Both the position numbers and the translations under genes were made by a program. Positions 1 to 13,000 of a stretch of DNA of 64,000 nt are shown here, piece by piece. Each line of letters opens with the position of its first letter. Position 1 is the first letter of the stretch. The notes under the pieces are model-generated. The model worked only from the letters and a program-made list of their open reading frames with translations. It was not told where the DNA came from and did not search any database. Source of the DNA: Burhinus oedicnemus (lineage: Eukaryota; Chordata; Aves; Charadriiformes; Burhinidae); NCBI GenBank assembly GCA_008921705.1, contig VFFE01007066.1:939574-1003573 (forward strand), given 5' to 3'.

Positions 1-727
1 ATGTGATTATTCAATACCTGGTTATTCTGTTCAGTATTTCGGCTTCAGTCCCGGCTGCATCAGGAACAGCTCAGACCAGTGCCAGTCTGAGACACTGGGA
101 GGGAGCTCTGGCTCAGGAAAATGACAACTACTCTGCGTTTCCTCTCATCTGCTCAACTTTTAGAGCAGCAGACCTCCCTTTGGGCAATCAAATACTAAAA
201 AGTAGCATGGGTTAGCTACACTCACTAATAAAATAAAGGGAGAGAATACTAATCAATGACACTTAAAAAAATCTGGACCCCCTCCTTCATCTGCAGATGA
301 TCCAGTAGGCATTTATGACAAGGGAGACTTGATACATTACCACCCCAAACTCACTTCACCTACAAAACAGGATAAAGAGGACTATCAGTAAAGTACATCA
401 AACCTATATTTGAAAACCAAAACATAGGGTAAAAAAAAAGAATGGGATTTTAATACAGTTGCAAGAGCAGCAACAGGACAGCAATGTTATTTCTGATACT
501 ACAGGCGCATCCCCTAGCTGGCTCTGTGTGCTTCTGCCTGAGCGATGTTTTGTCACAAGCCACATTTTTAAAACACATGCAGTATGTGACTTGACAATAC
601 ATCTCAGGGTACAGTTCTGAGTCAGTTTACCAGTGCAGAACTACTAGGTGGAACAAAGGATTTTTTTTCCCCATGCATATTACAGTACTGCTTTGAGGCT
701 TACTTTAGTACTCACTCTTTCCTATTT

Positions 728-815
728 AAAAACAAAACAACAAACAAAACATACAAAAAAAACCCCTACCAACAAAAAAATCCCCCAAAATCCCCCAACC
801 AAACAATCTGATCCA
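728..815 (+). repeat. A/C-rich low-complexity tract
   Basis: Irregular runs of AAAACAAACAAAAC, CCCCTACC and CCCCCAAAATCCCCC. One of about eight similar A/C tracts in the window. Confidence 0.8.
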
Positions 816-1702
816 AACAAATCTTACTTGGATAGACTGCCAAGGGCCACCTACTTTAATGGAACCAGTACCAAGCACAGATGAAACAAAGCAATCTCCC
901 TGCTTCCGCATCTTAAAAATCACACTACAGGCAGAGCGGAAGTTTTCACTCAGCATGAAAAAAACCAAAAAACACCAAACCTCTTTAATGAACAGTTTGC
1001 AAAGTAACTTCGAGCCATTGTTTCAGTGATTAGAGCACTTCCAGCTGCTCTTTCAATTGTGCGTATTGATTTTACATCGGTTAAGAGATCACAGCTGCAT
1101 ACAAGAGACTTTCTCCCTCTGCTGCTCAACCCTGGGCAGACTGAAGGTCATCATGAAGGTCGCCAGGAGCGGCCACTAAAGAGAAAGACTGGTCCTGCTA
1201 TTACTGCAGCACCGACAGGCACACAGCTATTTAATTGTAACAGAATAACTAAAAGATCACCCCACAAGCGTGCTACTAGGTTAATTCCCGAACAATAACA
1301 TAACATGGAATCCTAACAGGTAACTGAACCTTTGAGAATCATATTTAGAGTTTTATAATGTCAGAAGAACAAGAATTTATTTTTATATTTCTTTAAAATC
1401 TGAAAATACACAGAGTTCAAATGGTGACTTTCAACGCCCCCATTTTCAGTCTTAATTAATTTTCAAACACTGAGTCTCTAGGCAGCAGCCATTACAGCAA
1501 GAGAAACGCTGTAGTTAACATCTTTGCTCTGAATATATCGGTGCACAACAACAAAAGAGAAATCACGAGCAGATGCCTCCTTGAATATGTGCAAAGCACA
1601 TCAACTGAATTTCTACAATTCATCTTCTTCGGAATGGATTTTTACCATGTTTCAAATGGATACAAACACTATGTTTCTGTAAAAACACTCAGCTCTCATA
1701 AT

Positions 1703-1707
<5 letters not shown>

Positions 1708-1733
<26 letters not shown>
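1708..1733 (+). repeat. Poly-A run, 26 bases
   Basis: A pure A tract after CATAATTCTTT. No recognisable SINE or retropseudogene body lies immediately 5', so its origin is unclear. Confidence 0.95.
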
Positions 1734-2798
1734 GGCAAGGAAAGACAAACACATGCACTGAGATGACACAAAGCGACAGGCAGAGAAACCCCTAACTGCA
1801 AGGTTCCAGTTATTTATTACATTAGGTTTTGATTTTTATTTTTCTTTAACTGAGTTCAGTTTCCATTCAAAGTTTCAAATCAGTCACATCCAGTTAATTA
1901 TCGTCAGCCTTCAGTCAAGTAACTAAATGCATCTTGCCCCGTTCAGCAGAAGAGAGCTTAAAATAAAAAAATAAAAAAAATCTTTGAAAAAATTAAAATC
2001 TTCACAAGAAACCCAACATCACCCACTTCCCCTCTTCCTGCACTCTTCATTTCTCACTAGGGTCCATTTCACACAAGCATGTTTGTGCAAAAGGCTGCAT
2101 GGATGAGGTGGAAGGACAAAGCACAAGAAAAAAACCCACCCTAAAACCTTGCAAACCGATAGCTCATCGAAGGGTTGCATAAAGCAGAATGCAGCTCCAA
2201 GCAAAGGTGGCTGAAACGTGGCAGTATCTAGAAGGGAAAAAATCACTTTCAGCTGCAGTGACGCAGGGAGATAGATTGAAACCTGCCGATCAGGACGCTT
2301 TTGAGCGGCATTTGGAATCTGTTAGACATGATGCTGCCTCTGGGGTGGGCAGCTTTTCTTTTAAGCTGTTCTTAAAGGTTAGGAAATAAAGACAAGAGTC
2401 GTGCATGTACTTGCAGGGACTGGTTCCTCGCTTAAGCAGAGCACGTGGACTGATTCCAGCTCTGTTGTCCCACAGCCAGGACCCATGAAATTAGAGGAGA
2501 GCTTGACTGGCCTGTTTGATCACCCATGACAGTTTGCCCCACAAATCTTCGCCGTTGTACCCCAAAGAGAGGTACTATTGAACCCCCACAGCTACACAGA
2601 AGTGACCCACATTTCCTCATGAATTTTACCACCAAATATGATCCACATATTTGTTACTATGTCCTAAAGAAATTAAATGAGACACTTCGATTTTCAGCTG
2701 TGGTCACGTAGAGTACGTTGAGATTAAGAGGTGGGATCTTAGCCAGCCTCCCCTCCTGACAGCAGCAGCCAGTTGATTATCTCATGCCTAGACGAGAC

Positions 2799-2920
2799 TA
2801 GTACCCAACGCTTCAAAGGCAGGTGCAAGAAAGCTCACGAGTAATAATTGCTGATTGTTTACCACATCCACCTGTGGTTTACAGTCTGTAACTAATACCC
2901 ACTGTAAATTTAAGCAATGG
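2799..2920. repeat. Unidentified ancient repeat, copy 1
   Basis: The block ACGCTTCAAAGGCAGGTGCA followed by AGAAAGCTC, then CTGATTGTTTACC and ACTGTAAATTTAAGCA, is repeated in diverged form at 6068-6195. Family not recognised. Confidence 0.5.
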
Positions 2921-3749
2921 TTTGAGCTCTCAAAACAATTTTTTCCACATCAGTGCCATAGAGACTTCTACTGAGCTACAGATTTCTTAAGTATTTAAAC
3001 TTTTTAAATCAACTTCTCAGCAATTATTTACCCTCAAAAATAGGCAGTTTCAATACTAAAACAACAAAAGGTCAAAGGTACTTTGAGCTAGTAAGTTAAG
3101 CAACCTATGAAAAAGTAAAAGCCATCACTTTCACGAGAGAAAACACAACACTATAAACTTCGCTATTACTGCTTTTGTGCAATTCAGTGTTTTGTTATGC
3201 TCCCACATCCTTAGAAGTGTAGGGTGGAAAAAGTGATAAAAGGGGAAATTATGTCCCAAATATTTTGCAGCAAGAAAATCGGTATTGGGAGTGAGGCAGA
3301 AAAAGTACATCCAAAGCATCTCTGTGCTTGGACTACACAGATCCCTCTGCTTTTTAAGGCAGCTGTTCTTGGACTGAGAGTACTGATGCGCAGTAGCCAC
3401 CACACTAGCGTGGCCTGGACACACAGTTACCTGTCTGTCAAATGATCTGGGACACAATACAGTGGTTACTGCAGAAGTAGCAGGTATTTGAACACAGCAG
3501 AGTGAATTTGTACTGGGTCAGAACCACTCTGGAGGGATGGAACCAGAAAGCTGGATTTCCTGTACTGCTGAATTACAGCTTCAGCTGGACGTAACACCTT
3601 GCTGGTCTTGGAGAGACAACCCGTCTTAGCAGCTGTCAGTATGAAGCAGATATCGATCAGCTCAAGAATCTTCCTCACTTTGCGTTACACAGCAGAGGAC
3701 AACTTAACCACAATACAAACTGTGGTGCGCACTGTGCACCTTCACTCAC

Positions 3750-3962
3750 CTCTTTCAGTTCCTGTGCAACAGAATTAAGGCGTTCATTTTCAGACTGGGT
3801 GTTGGCAAGGACATTTCTGAGCTGCTTCAGTTCTGTCTGCAACTCCATAACCTTCCTCATGTAGTACTCTTCCTTGGTAGCTGATTCCTGAATCAAAGTC
3901 TCCTCTCTGCTCTCTCCATCTGCTGCTACCTTCTTGTGGTTGGTATGGGCCTGCCCAAAAGC
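3750..3962 (-). CDS. BICD2: BICD2 coding exon 2 (residues 81-151)
   Basis: The exon gives 71 residues, starting [16 protein letters not shown] and ending SVAQELKE, and continues the first dynein/dynactin-binding coiled coil in phase 0. The acceptor is TCCTAG immediately before GCT (AG at 3964-3963). The donor is GTGAGT at 3749-3744, a strong consensus. The block [19 protein letters not shown] is diagnostic of BICD2; BICD1 differs here. Numbered from the exon 1 Met, residue 107 (codon 3882-3884) is Ser. This matches human Ser107, where a recurrent substitution causes dominant spinal muscular atrophy with lower-limb predominance. The rest of the protein (about 670-700 residues, including the cargo-binding C-terminus) is coded beyond the left edge of the window, because no exon 3 is visible in 1-3749. 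An ORF here that starts at L103 and runs into the intron is only a partial view of this exon. Confidence 0.96.
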
Positions 3963-3989
3963 CTAGGACAGTCAGATAACAAATCTTTT

Positions 3990-3996
3990 ATTAGTA
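3990..3996 (-). promoter_or_regulatory. Candidate branch point of BICD2 intron 1
   Basis: On the minus strand this reads TACTAAT, the near-ideal branch-site consensus. The predicted branch adenine is at 3991, 28 nt before the last intron base, a typical spacing. The tract between it and the AG has only a weak run of pyrimidines, so a strong branch site may compensate. Inferred from motif and spacing only. Confidence 0.55.
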
Positions 3997-6900
3997 AACA
4001 GCATTTTGCATAAGTAACTTCCATTTTAAATAGTTGAAACTATTTACTCTCATATTTCTTTGATGCAAAACAATGCAACCTTTGCCTACAACCCCCTCTT
4101 CTGGGATCAGACCTTTAAATGCTATGAAGTGGCCAAACAGGGCTTTTGAAAGTAACATGCAGCACGCAAACAGTGTTTTGTGATGGTGCATAGGATACTT
4201 ACCTAGAACCTCAGATAAACCCTTGTGGGAGCGAACAACAATTTATTTATTTGAGTCTGCTATTAAAGCAAGACTTTGCTTTTCAACAAGACAACTGCAA
4301 GATGACCAGACACTTTTGCATGTGCAGATTCTCTATAGTTGGGTCAGACTCACTTCTGCAAAAACTGAAACACTGAAAACAGATTTAGTATTAACAGCCT
4401 GTTCCATTTCTTAGGCTGGGAGCATGCTTACTCTTCCTGATCCAGCTGTACCAAAGAAACACATCACCACCTGCTCATTGCTGGAGATTACTGCCCCCTC
4501 AAACCTGCTAACCCACTGCAGCCGTCAGCGAGCGAGGTTAGCAGGGCTACTCCGTAACTAGGTTAAGCTAACGTGGGTCATTCTGGCTGAAGTAGGTCAG
4601 CAGATGATGCTCATCCAACCAGCTCTGCCACTGCTCTCAGAGATGTCATCTCTAGCAGCATGCTAGTGAAGGGACTTAGAGGCAGGTCACCGAGATCTAA
4701 CCTCTTCAGCATAGCATGCCTCTGTTTAGACTAGACATTCTCATTTTTTACCTCCTCCTGCTTCTTTTTAGGGGTTTTCATTTTGCTTGAAGCTCAACCA
4801 GGCAATGCTCCTAGCAGCAGTGCTCTCCAACACATAAGCAAGCAGCCCATACAGACACCCCCATCGCTGGACCGCAGCATTTAAGAAAGCTGTCAGTGGC
4901 TTTCACTAATAGATGTTATACAGCAAAGAGTTTAACGTTTTAAGTAGGTATATATTTGTAACACACGACCTAGCAGATGGACCAAAGTCAATGAGATTAA
5001 TGAATGCCATCTTTTTAACTGCTGCATGTGTGTGCAGCACAATCCAAGCCAAGATGTATATGGAGCTTTCAGGTGCCACAACATCTTTTGGGATGCCAGT
5101 GTCCATACGGCAGGTTTTCATAGCCAACATTAATACCAGGCATTAAGCCAGGTCAAGGACAGATCAGCATCTCATAAAACTCCTTGTCTAGTCATGCATT
5201 ACATTTTCTATTAATCACCTTTTGGTAGCTCTTCAGAAATATAATGTCAGTGCAGAAAAAAAATCTGCTTTGAAGAGAATCAGATTTCAGTATTTTATTA
5301 CTTCTGTACATTACAACAGATGCATTAATAGTACAGTAATTATTGAATATACCAGGGCTGAAACAGATGATTGAATGTGCTAGCCACATATTGCTCCTAT
5401 CAGATTAAATTTTATTTCAGATAAGCAAGTCAGAGATACAGGAGACACATATCCATTGAAAAAACTGTAGCCAGATTCACCGAGATGACCCAAGGGAAAT
5501 TAAAAAGCGTCACATTTCAGACAGAATGTAAAGCACCATCTGTGCAAGTCCTTGTCAAATGAGTTTCAACAAAGCAGCTTAAAAGCCTAATACCTAAGAT
5601 CTCCATAAATGTTAAAGGGATAGCAAAAAACATGCAAGCTTCTCAAATACTCTCTCTCTTTTCCAGAAAGAATAAAGATCCACCTCTTATAGACCTGCAT
5701 TTTTTACAAATCTCTGACACAGCGAAAGGGACTCTGGGCATCCATTGGCCCAGTGAAGTGGCACCATTTTGTCGGTAGTGGGATGCCAACACAGAGCATG
5801 CGGAAGCTCAGGATGCTGAAAGCCACAGCTCATCAGCCAGAGAGCAGAGTCCAAGCAGGATTCAACTAAGGAGCTCAGTAATGCCGCTAAGGGGGAAAAA
5901 TGACTACTTTGCTCTTAAAACTTCCAATGCAGATGCTAGGCCTTGGCTTTCTTTAACAACTGAAAAGAGAATGTCATCATTTTGCAGAAGCCACTATTGA
6001 CAGGCAGCATTTGAACGCAGAAACTGGCATAGCGGATGAGACTGGGCTTTTTTTTTTAATTCTAATATCCTGTCTTCTATAGAGGCTAATGCCAGATGCT
6101 TCAGAGAAAGGTGCAAGAAACCCCATAATCTCCCAGAGTTGGGGATTGCCTTAAGCCTTGAAGCAGAACGCTTAATGTAAATTTAGAAGAGCTATTAACA
6201 TTTAGTTACCCATGTAAAATATGCCCTTATTTTTCATGGTTTTATGCATCTTTGGCCTCGATAAAATCCTACAGCAATAAATTCTGATTTTAAATTGTAC
6301 TCTTACATGACAGTTTTTGGTCAGTTTACAAGTTTCCCATGTTTTCATAAAGGAAGACGTATTTTTGTTCAGAGACTTGAAGGCATGTTGTTATTCCATG
6401 ATCCCCTGTCAATCATTCATTGTTTTTAGAGACTTCCATCACACCCTTCTATCCCCTGGTCAAGGCAAGGTGAAGTTCAGTAAGTTATCATCACTTTTAT
6501 GTTTGAGAGGTTTTTTCCATGCCCTAAGACAGTCGGACTCCCTTTTTAGAAACTGCCTTTTATTATTGCTTGTCCCAAATGGCCAGATTAACCTGACCAA
6601 ACGGGAACTGCAGATGTCAGCTCACACCGACCAACTACAGAAACAAGCTCATGGATCACTCCTACCAAAAGATGCTGCTATTCTCTGTAGGGCCCAGTTA
6701 TTTCTGCACAGCAAGGCTGTTATTTGCTCTCAACCAGCAAGCTTGTGAAGTTTCAGCAGAAACCCTGCCATTAGCTTGATGGTATTACTGTCCAGGGTCA
6801 GGAAGACGGGTATGGAACCATGAGTAGATGGTCTCTGACACTACGCAGCACACAAGAAACCTTCTTAACAGACATGGGTCACCAGGGCAGGCAGCCTGGA

Positions 6901-9477
6901 ACAATTCCATCTGGGTGGATTTATAAGGGAACACTGAAAAAAAGCATCTCCATTCTAACCAAGTTCATTATCTCTCTTGTACGTACTTAGAAACGACCTC
7001 ATAGATTCACGTTACAACCATTTTCATAATTGCAACAGCCTGTGTGGAACAGGAAATTTACCTTTAACAAAATTGTGCAAAATTATAGGGCAATGCGATT
7101 ACCTTCTGTGGCTACAGCCCAGGCCTGTTTTAAATCAAGGTATAAAAGGAAAACTGACTTTGTGCTGATGTGCATGAAACCCATAAACCTTCTCACACCC
7201 AGAAGCCCAGTATCTACCCATACACTTTTGCTTTAACATTATATAAAACACAGAAATAGAAGACAAAGTTACTCCGTTCTTCCTCCTCTTCCAAATCCTC
7301 TATTTCTATCTACCAAAAATAGACTTTCAAAATATGGAAGAAAAGTGTTCGCAGTTATATCAGAATGATACTTTTTGGAGTATAATCTCCTCACAAAACA
7401 ACTGAGTTTCTGACAACTCATTTGCACACACCTTGCTGGATGCAAGGGCTGCAAAGCATCATGTTCTGCTGAACAGCTGCCTCATCAAATTACAACAAGA
7501 CACTAATATTAAGGGACTACCAAAGTTCCCTTCTTCCAGATTTCCCAAGGTCAGGTCAAAAGCAAAATCAAAGAGTTCATGAACCAAAAATGCTATCTTG
7601 CTATTTGCTCAGCCAGATGCGCTCATCGGTACACTGGAAAACACTTCATACACTGCTGGACAAAGGTATGATCAGCTTCCATCTATTTCTTCAGAAAGCT
7701 GCATGAAAGACAGATCAAAAGCCCTTCTTTGGTTTTAACACCATCTGAAACTAAACAAACCCAAAACCAACCTCCACCTCCACAAGCAGCCTCAAATTCT
7801 GTATAACCATTTATCTCCGGACGAAGTGAGTATGGAATACTTCCCAGCCAGGGCACTCGCAGTTACAAGGGCAGCGCACTCTGCAAGGCAGCAAGGAGCA
7901 CACGCTGACCCCTGAGAAATGCACCAAATCATTCTGATGCTAATTATCAGTTATTGCTAATAACCTGCTGCCAAAGCTGCTGTGAAGTTGCAGGTCAACT
8001 GAAACCCTGACAATTCTTCTCTTGTCAAGCTGCCATCCCCTACCAGCCATACAAGTACACGTGGTCCTTCAGCTCTCCTCCCCCAAGTACACTAGCAAAT
8101 GCTGCCCAGCGGCTAATTATGGCAGCCCTGAACGCAATGGGAAATTTACCATAATGAGCTGATGAAGGTTTACCAAAATAATTATCACCAAGCAAAATGC
8201 TATTAAATTAGCTTTCCTGTTTGCAGCATTACTTACATCAGCAGACTCAAAGCAATTAGAAAACCCACACTATCGTATTCTTAAATAGCCCAGAAAATGT
8301 AATTGCCAAAAATCAAGGAGATTTCTACAAATTTAATCTTCAGCCAATGATGTCTTAAATCTCAAGAATTCAAAACTCTCCACAGTAATTACAAATGGGA
8401 AAAGGAATTTGGACAGCAAACAGCTGAGGCAGAATCATCCAATAACTGAGATGTTATATGTGAATGATCAAAACCAGCTCACTTCAAATGAAGCCCTGGA
8501 TCAAATTGCATTTAAACCAGGGTTAAAGTACCAATTTTCAAAAGACAGGCTCAGTAAAAGGTGAATTTTCCTCTACATTTGATGATTACACAGATTCATC
8601 TGTGTATTTTGCAGGAGGAATATGATCTCAATCATCTTATAGATGAGCAGATAGTTTTTGCATGAAACCCATCACACTGGAAGAGACTTCCACATAAAAC
8701 TCCAAGCTTTGAGAAGAAAGTATTCCTGATTCCTCGAAGATTAGCATACTTGTTAAGGTATCAAATACTTCTTAACAAGATTTTAAACCCAACCTTTTTC
8801 AAAAAGTTCTTTCATGTGCAGATCTTCATTCATCACATGAAATGTGAAGAATCTCTGAAACACACTTCTTGGCGAGTTTCAAATGTTGTGCTTCTCAGAA
8901 TAGCCTGTGATACAGGGAATGCAAAAACTGACCTCAGTCATGCTCAAAAACAGTGTTGCTTTGTTTGCTTCTTTCTTTGATCTGTCACGCCAAACCTCTA
9001 CTTAGCCAGAAGCAGGACCTAAAAGTAATGAAGTTCACTGAAGTATGCTGCTTATGTGTCCGTATTTTCCTGGACTTCCTGAACTAGACCGCTGAAAACA
9101 AGAAGTTCATGAACTACCTGGAGCCTGGTCAGTTTAGCATAGCACAAAATACTAGGATGCCACTATCAAAAAAAAGTGATGCTGGGGAGAGGTCTTTCTG
9201 AGCTACAGCAAATCTTCTACCAACTTCTGCAAAGAGCTGGTGTCCCTAAAGGTCTGCTGAGATGTGATACTAGTCCACGTGTTGCACAGGGACTAATATA
9301 GGGTTTGGTGCCTCCCTGGGCTTGACGCTTCTGTCTCTACCTGTCTTCTTACCCGGTGTGCAAGTCGAGGCACACACTGAACCACAGCAAGAATGGAAAG
9401 GCAAAGAAAAAGCCTCAGAGCTGCTTAAAGCAGATGCACTGACAAGTAAAGAGTCACAATGCCACCCCCCCAAGATC
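3997..9477. other. Intron 1, first repeat-poor stretch
   Basis: Apart from the repeat copy at 6068-6195 I see no gene or young mobile element. An ORF of 143 codons at 6317-6748 on the plus strand has no domain or splice support. AT-rich blocks with TAATTA-like motifs occur around 7940-8260. Confidence 0.7.
6068..6195. repeat. Unidentified ancient repeat, copy 2
   Basis: ATGCTTCAGAGAAAGGTGCA followed by AGAAACCCC, then GGATTGCCTTAAG and AATGTAAATTTAGAAGAGC, aligns with 2799-2920 in the same orientation. The shared order of blocks argues for a common dispersed repeat and not chance. Confidence 0.5.
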
Positions 9478-9630
9478 AGAGAATCATAGAATGGTTTAGG
9501 TTGGAAGGGACCTTAAAGATCACCTAGTTCCAACCCCCCTACCATGGGAAGGGACACCTCCCACTAGACCAGGTTGCTCAAAGCTCCGTCCAACCTGGCC
9601 TTGAACACTTCCAGGCATGGGGTGGTATAG
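9478..9630 (-). mobile_element. CR1 LINE 3' fragment
   Basis: The plus strand begins with the inverted CR1 terminus (AATCATAGAATGGTTTAGG), then the GGAAGGGACCTTAAAGATCA and CTTGAACACTTCCAGG blocks of the CR1 3' UTR. The element is 5' truncated after about 150 bp, as is usual for CR1, and lies in intron 1 in the same sense as BICD2. Confidence 0.93.
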
Positions 9631-9976
9631 ATATTACAGAGGAACAAACAGCAGAAATAAGATCTCCCTCTTACTTGGTCAAAATGATGGGGAGGTTCCT
9701 GTGCCATGAAAGAACACACCCAAGAAAACAGAAAACAACAAAAATATTTCAGTGAAGGGTTTCATAAGATAAGTTGCTTACAAATTCATTTGTCATCTTA
9801 AACGGAACTAAAATGTTTTCCATTTAAAGAACCAGGGGAGCAGGGGAAGACAATGATTTCAAGGATTAAGAAAGAGGGAGGAAAATCTTGAAGGAGCTCA
9901 GGGCTCCACAATACAAAATCAGTATCTGGACACTATGTGTCATCCTAGTAACATGCAAAGTTTGATTCCTTCGGAT

Positions 9977-10032
9977 AAAAAAAAACCCCAAAACAACAAA
10001 CAAAACAAAACAAAACAACAAAAAAAACCCCA
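9977..10032 (+). repeat. A/C-rich low-complexity tract
   Basis: AAAAACCCC followed by imperfect (CAAAA)n and AAAACCCC. Same character as the tracts near 0.77, 16.1, 17.8 and 29.7 kb. Confidence 0.85.
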
Positions 10033-13000
10033 CTTCGGCTTGTAACGAACATGAAAAATGTTTTGCTGGTGTAATTCTTCAGCCTGAACACAAGCCAAAA
10101 TGGTATTTTTAAAGAAAAATCTACCTCTCTTTTTGTTTTTTTCCTTTGGTCAGCTTATCTCACATTCTTTGGTTGCTATGATAGAAACAGTTGAGAATTA
10201 ACAAAAGAAAAACCCAACATATTCTAAAACATGCATCAGAAACCAAGGTCAGATTTTCAGAGATGCAGGTACTTGCTTAACCAGTTTCTACATAGCCTAG
10301 AGCCAAGTACGGGGCATTGGGTATCATTCGGAGACAACCCCACTGAGCTTGCTAATGCCTCTTCATACAGGACCATAAAGGATCATTTTGTCCTTTTTGA
10401 AACAAGCTGCCTACTGTTTCATCACAGCACTGAAGTAAGTACACAGCTTATTCTTCGAAAAAATAAAACTTTCACATACTGATTGCTCACCCCAGTCGGT
10501 CATGAGTTACTAAATAGCCATCTCAGCAGCAGCAGGGGAAAAAAAGCATTAAAACTATTAGTGATTTTAACATGTACTCTGTAATTGCTTAAAATTTGCA
10601 TTTACATATACTTATGAAGTGAAAGCATTGCAAATTTGAATACATCCTTCTTAGTCCACACGAGTCCTACAAAGAGCACATAAGCAATAGAGTGTTATAT
10701 GTGGGGTTTCTTTAAACACTTTTACATGAATGGTAGCCAAGGACATTTTCAACCTCTAAGTGGCTTTAACACCATGCACAAATTGCATCACTTGAGTGAA
10801 AAACAGCTCCTAGGAGGGAGCCGGGGACACCCCATGCATCACCCCACCATCTCCTGAGCAGGTTAAGGCTGGAGCTTGCAAGACAAAGCTTTCTATTTTA
10901 ATACACCCTCCTTCTGTGCAACATTCAGGGAGGTTTCTCTCTTCCACAGAATGTCAAGAATGTCAAACCTTTTGTTGATAAACACAAATTTTGAGTGTTC
11001 CTAAAATTTTACTCTCCATCTGCAGATAGAGAGAAGGACAGATGCCTTGGTGAAGAGAGACAGTAGCACATCTTCCAGTCAATGACACTTATGCTGCCAA
11101 ATTTTCATACTGTCCACCAGTTCTGTTTCCTTAAATGAAAACAGTTCAAGGGCAAAGAAAAACGGGGATAAGGTAAAATTCGAGTAAATTACCCATTTTT
11201 TTCCCTGGCACAGCTCCTGCTTGCTTGCAATCCTTGAAGCACATAGATTTCTGAGTTGGTGAAAACAGACATTGAGCAGAGTCTAAACGATGGCATTGGG
11301 TTTTTTGGTCTTGGGGTTGGTTTTTTTTGCATTACCATATTTACAAAATCCTTAGGTGCTCCACAGTCACATACATGCAGTACTATACAGAGCACATGTT
11401 CAGCGTTGAGAAGCAGGATGCTCCTGGCAACCAAGCTGAAAACATCCACCAAAGGGAAAAAAGGCTAAAATACAGTGTGGTTTTGCTCCTGATGCTTCCC
11501 AGACCTAAAAATTAAGCTGCTGTTTCTAATCAAGGATAAAGAAAGCTTGAAAAATACCAACACAGAAAATACGACTTATCTTTTGAATAAGGAGAACATC
11601 AGAAAGAGCAAAGTGGCAACATTCAAGCGTAATTAGTGGGTGGGCAGAGACAGAGTTCAACTCAGCTGAGGACTGAGTCCCGGGCTCTGGAGGCAGGGAC
11701 ACCTACAGACTCCAAACACAAATTCCCAAGACAGAGGGCTATGTGCAGGCAAGTGACCCTGCATCCCAGTGGCAGAGGTGGATCGTGTGGTAATGTCACT
11801 AAAAATCAGAAATCCATGCAACACCTTGCACTTCAAAACCCTTCATTGGTTTACAAATACATGTTTCAGCGGGATTTAGCTACAAAAAGCCTCCCAAGGA
11901 AGAGAGCAAGTAAGAAGCAGTACCAGAAGGTAAACAATGGCCATCCAGCTACTCTTTGGCCTATGCATCGATCAAGTACAGACCAGGTTAGAACTGAGGG
12001 TGCACAGCCCATCCTCCATACAGGATAAAGGAAAGAAGCACTACTCTTAACAATATCCTGCCCAAAGCAATAAGCCTGTGGCATTGTCAGTCCAGAACTA
12101 CGGTTGCCTGGGCCAAAGGGTTCGCTGATACTGACTACAAACAGGATGTAAAAGGTTTCACTGGTTGCAGCTGCTTATGTATCTGTAGACATATGGAAGA
12201 AATGGGAAAATAAGGCTCTGAGCATAATGCTGGGAGCAGAGGACAGACACCGGCTATACAGCTGCAGTGCTCCAAGCTGGACAGAAACAGCAGACAAGCA
12301 GTCAGCAGGAAAACAAGACTGTGCCAAAGACCACTAGCACTGTCCACAAGTCATCTCAGATAGGAAAAAAACCCCAACCCACAAAACACCTAACCCAAAG
12401 CCTTCACACGCTGATTAGGATCAGGGATTTGGAAGGAGCCGCACAAATGAAATCACCTGAAAGTGCTGACGACATAACAAAAAACACTGGTCTTTTAGGA
12501 TTCATACCATTTTTCAAATTGTTAGGTAACTGGATGTCTTTGCTACTAATAGCAGTTCATATTTCCCTTCTTTTATAATGCATAATAGTAACGATGCCTG
12601 GCCCTGGCATTCCACCCCTGATGGGGTGAAGGAGAGTCAAGATGTTAGTAATGTATTTGCAGTAAAGCAATTAACATTTTATATCCAGCTTGGAATGAAA
12701 GTTACATGCATTTCTGGAGTGACTACACATTTGCTTTTATCAAATGCCTAACCAATAAACAAAGGAAGAGAGAAGTGTTTCAATAAAAATATAAAGAATA
12801 AACCATAGTACAATGCTACGGGCCATAGCATCAGACCACTGGCATGAAAATACCAGCAAGACATTGGCCATTTTTGCACCTAAACACGTACACCCAAACG
12901 TTTTGCATAACATGCGAGTGTAGAAGCAAAGGTCAAGACATTTTGGAAAAGTTGTCAAAGTTCAGGCACTGGGACTTAAGATGGTCTCTAGTCATTAGGG

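Larger units (their letters stand above)
1..3749 (-). other. BICD2: BICD2 intron 2, donor-side portion
   Basis: Everything to the left of the exon 2 donor is intronic. I saw no coding exon 3: the expected continuation of the coiled coil after ELKE is absent in all frames. Contents are low-complexity A/C DNA (about 728-815), a 26-A run (1708-1733) and one copy of an unidentified old repeat (about 2799-2920). The remainder has no recognisable feature. The short ORFs here have no family resemblance and lack splice or codon support. Confidence 0.85.

Noticed and set aside
1708..1733. Poly-A tail of a processed pseudogene
   Set aside because: No gene-like sequence is found immediately upstream on the plus strand, and no target-site duplication is visible.
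6317..6748. 143-codon plus-strand ORF
   Set aside because: No recognisable domain, ordinary intronic composition, and within the expected range of chance ORFs.
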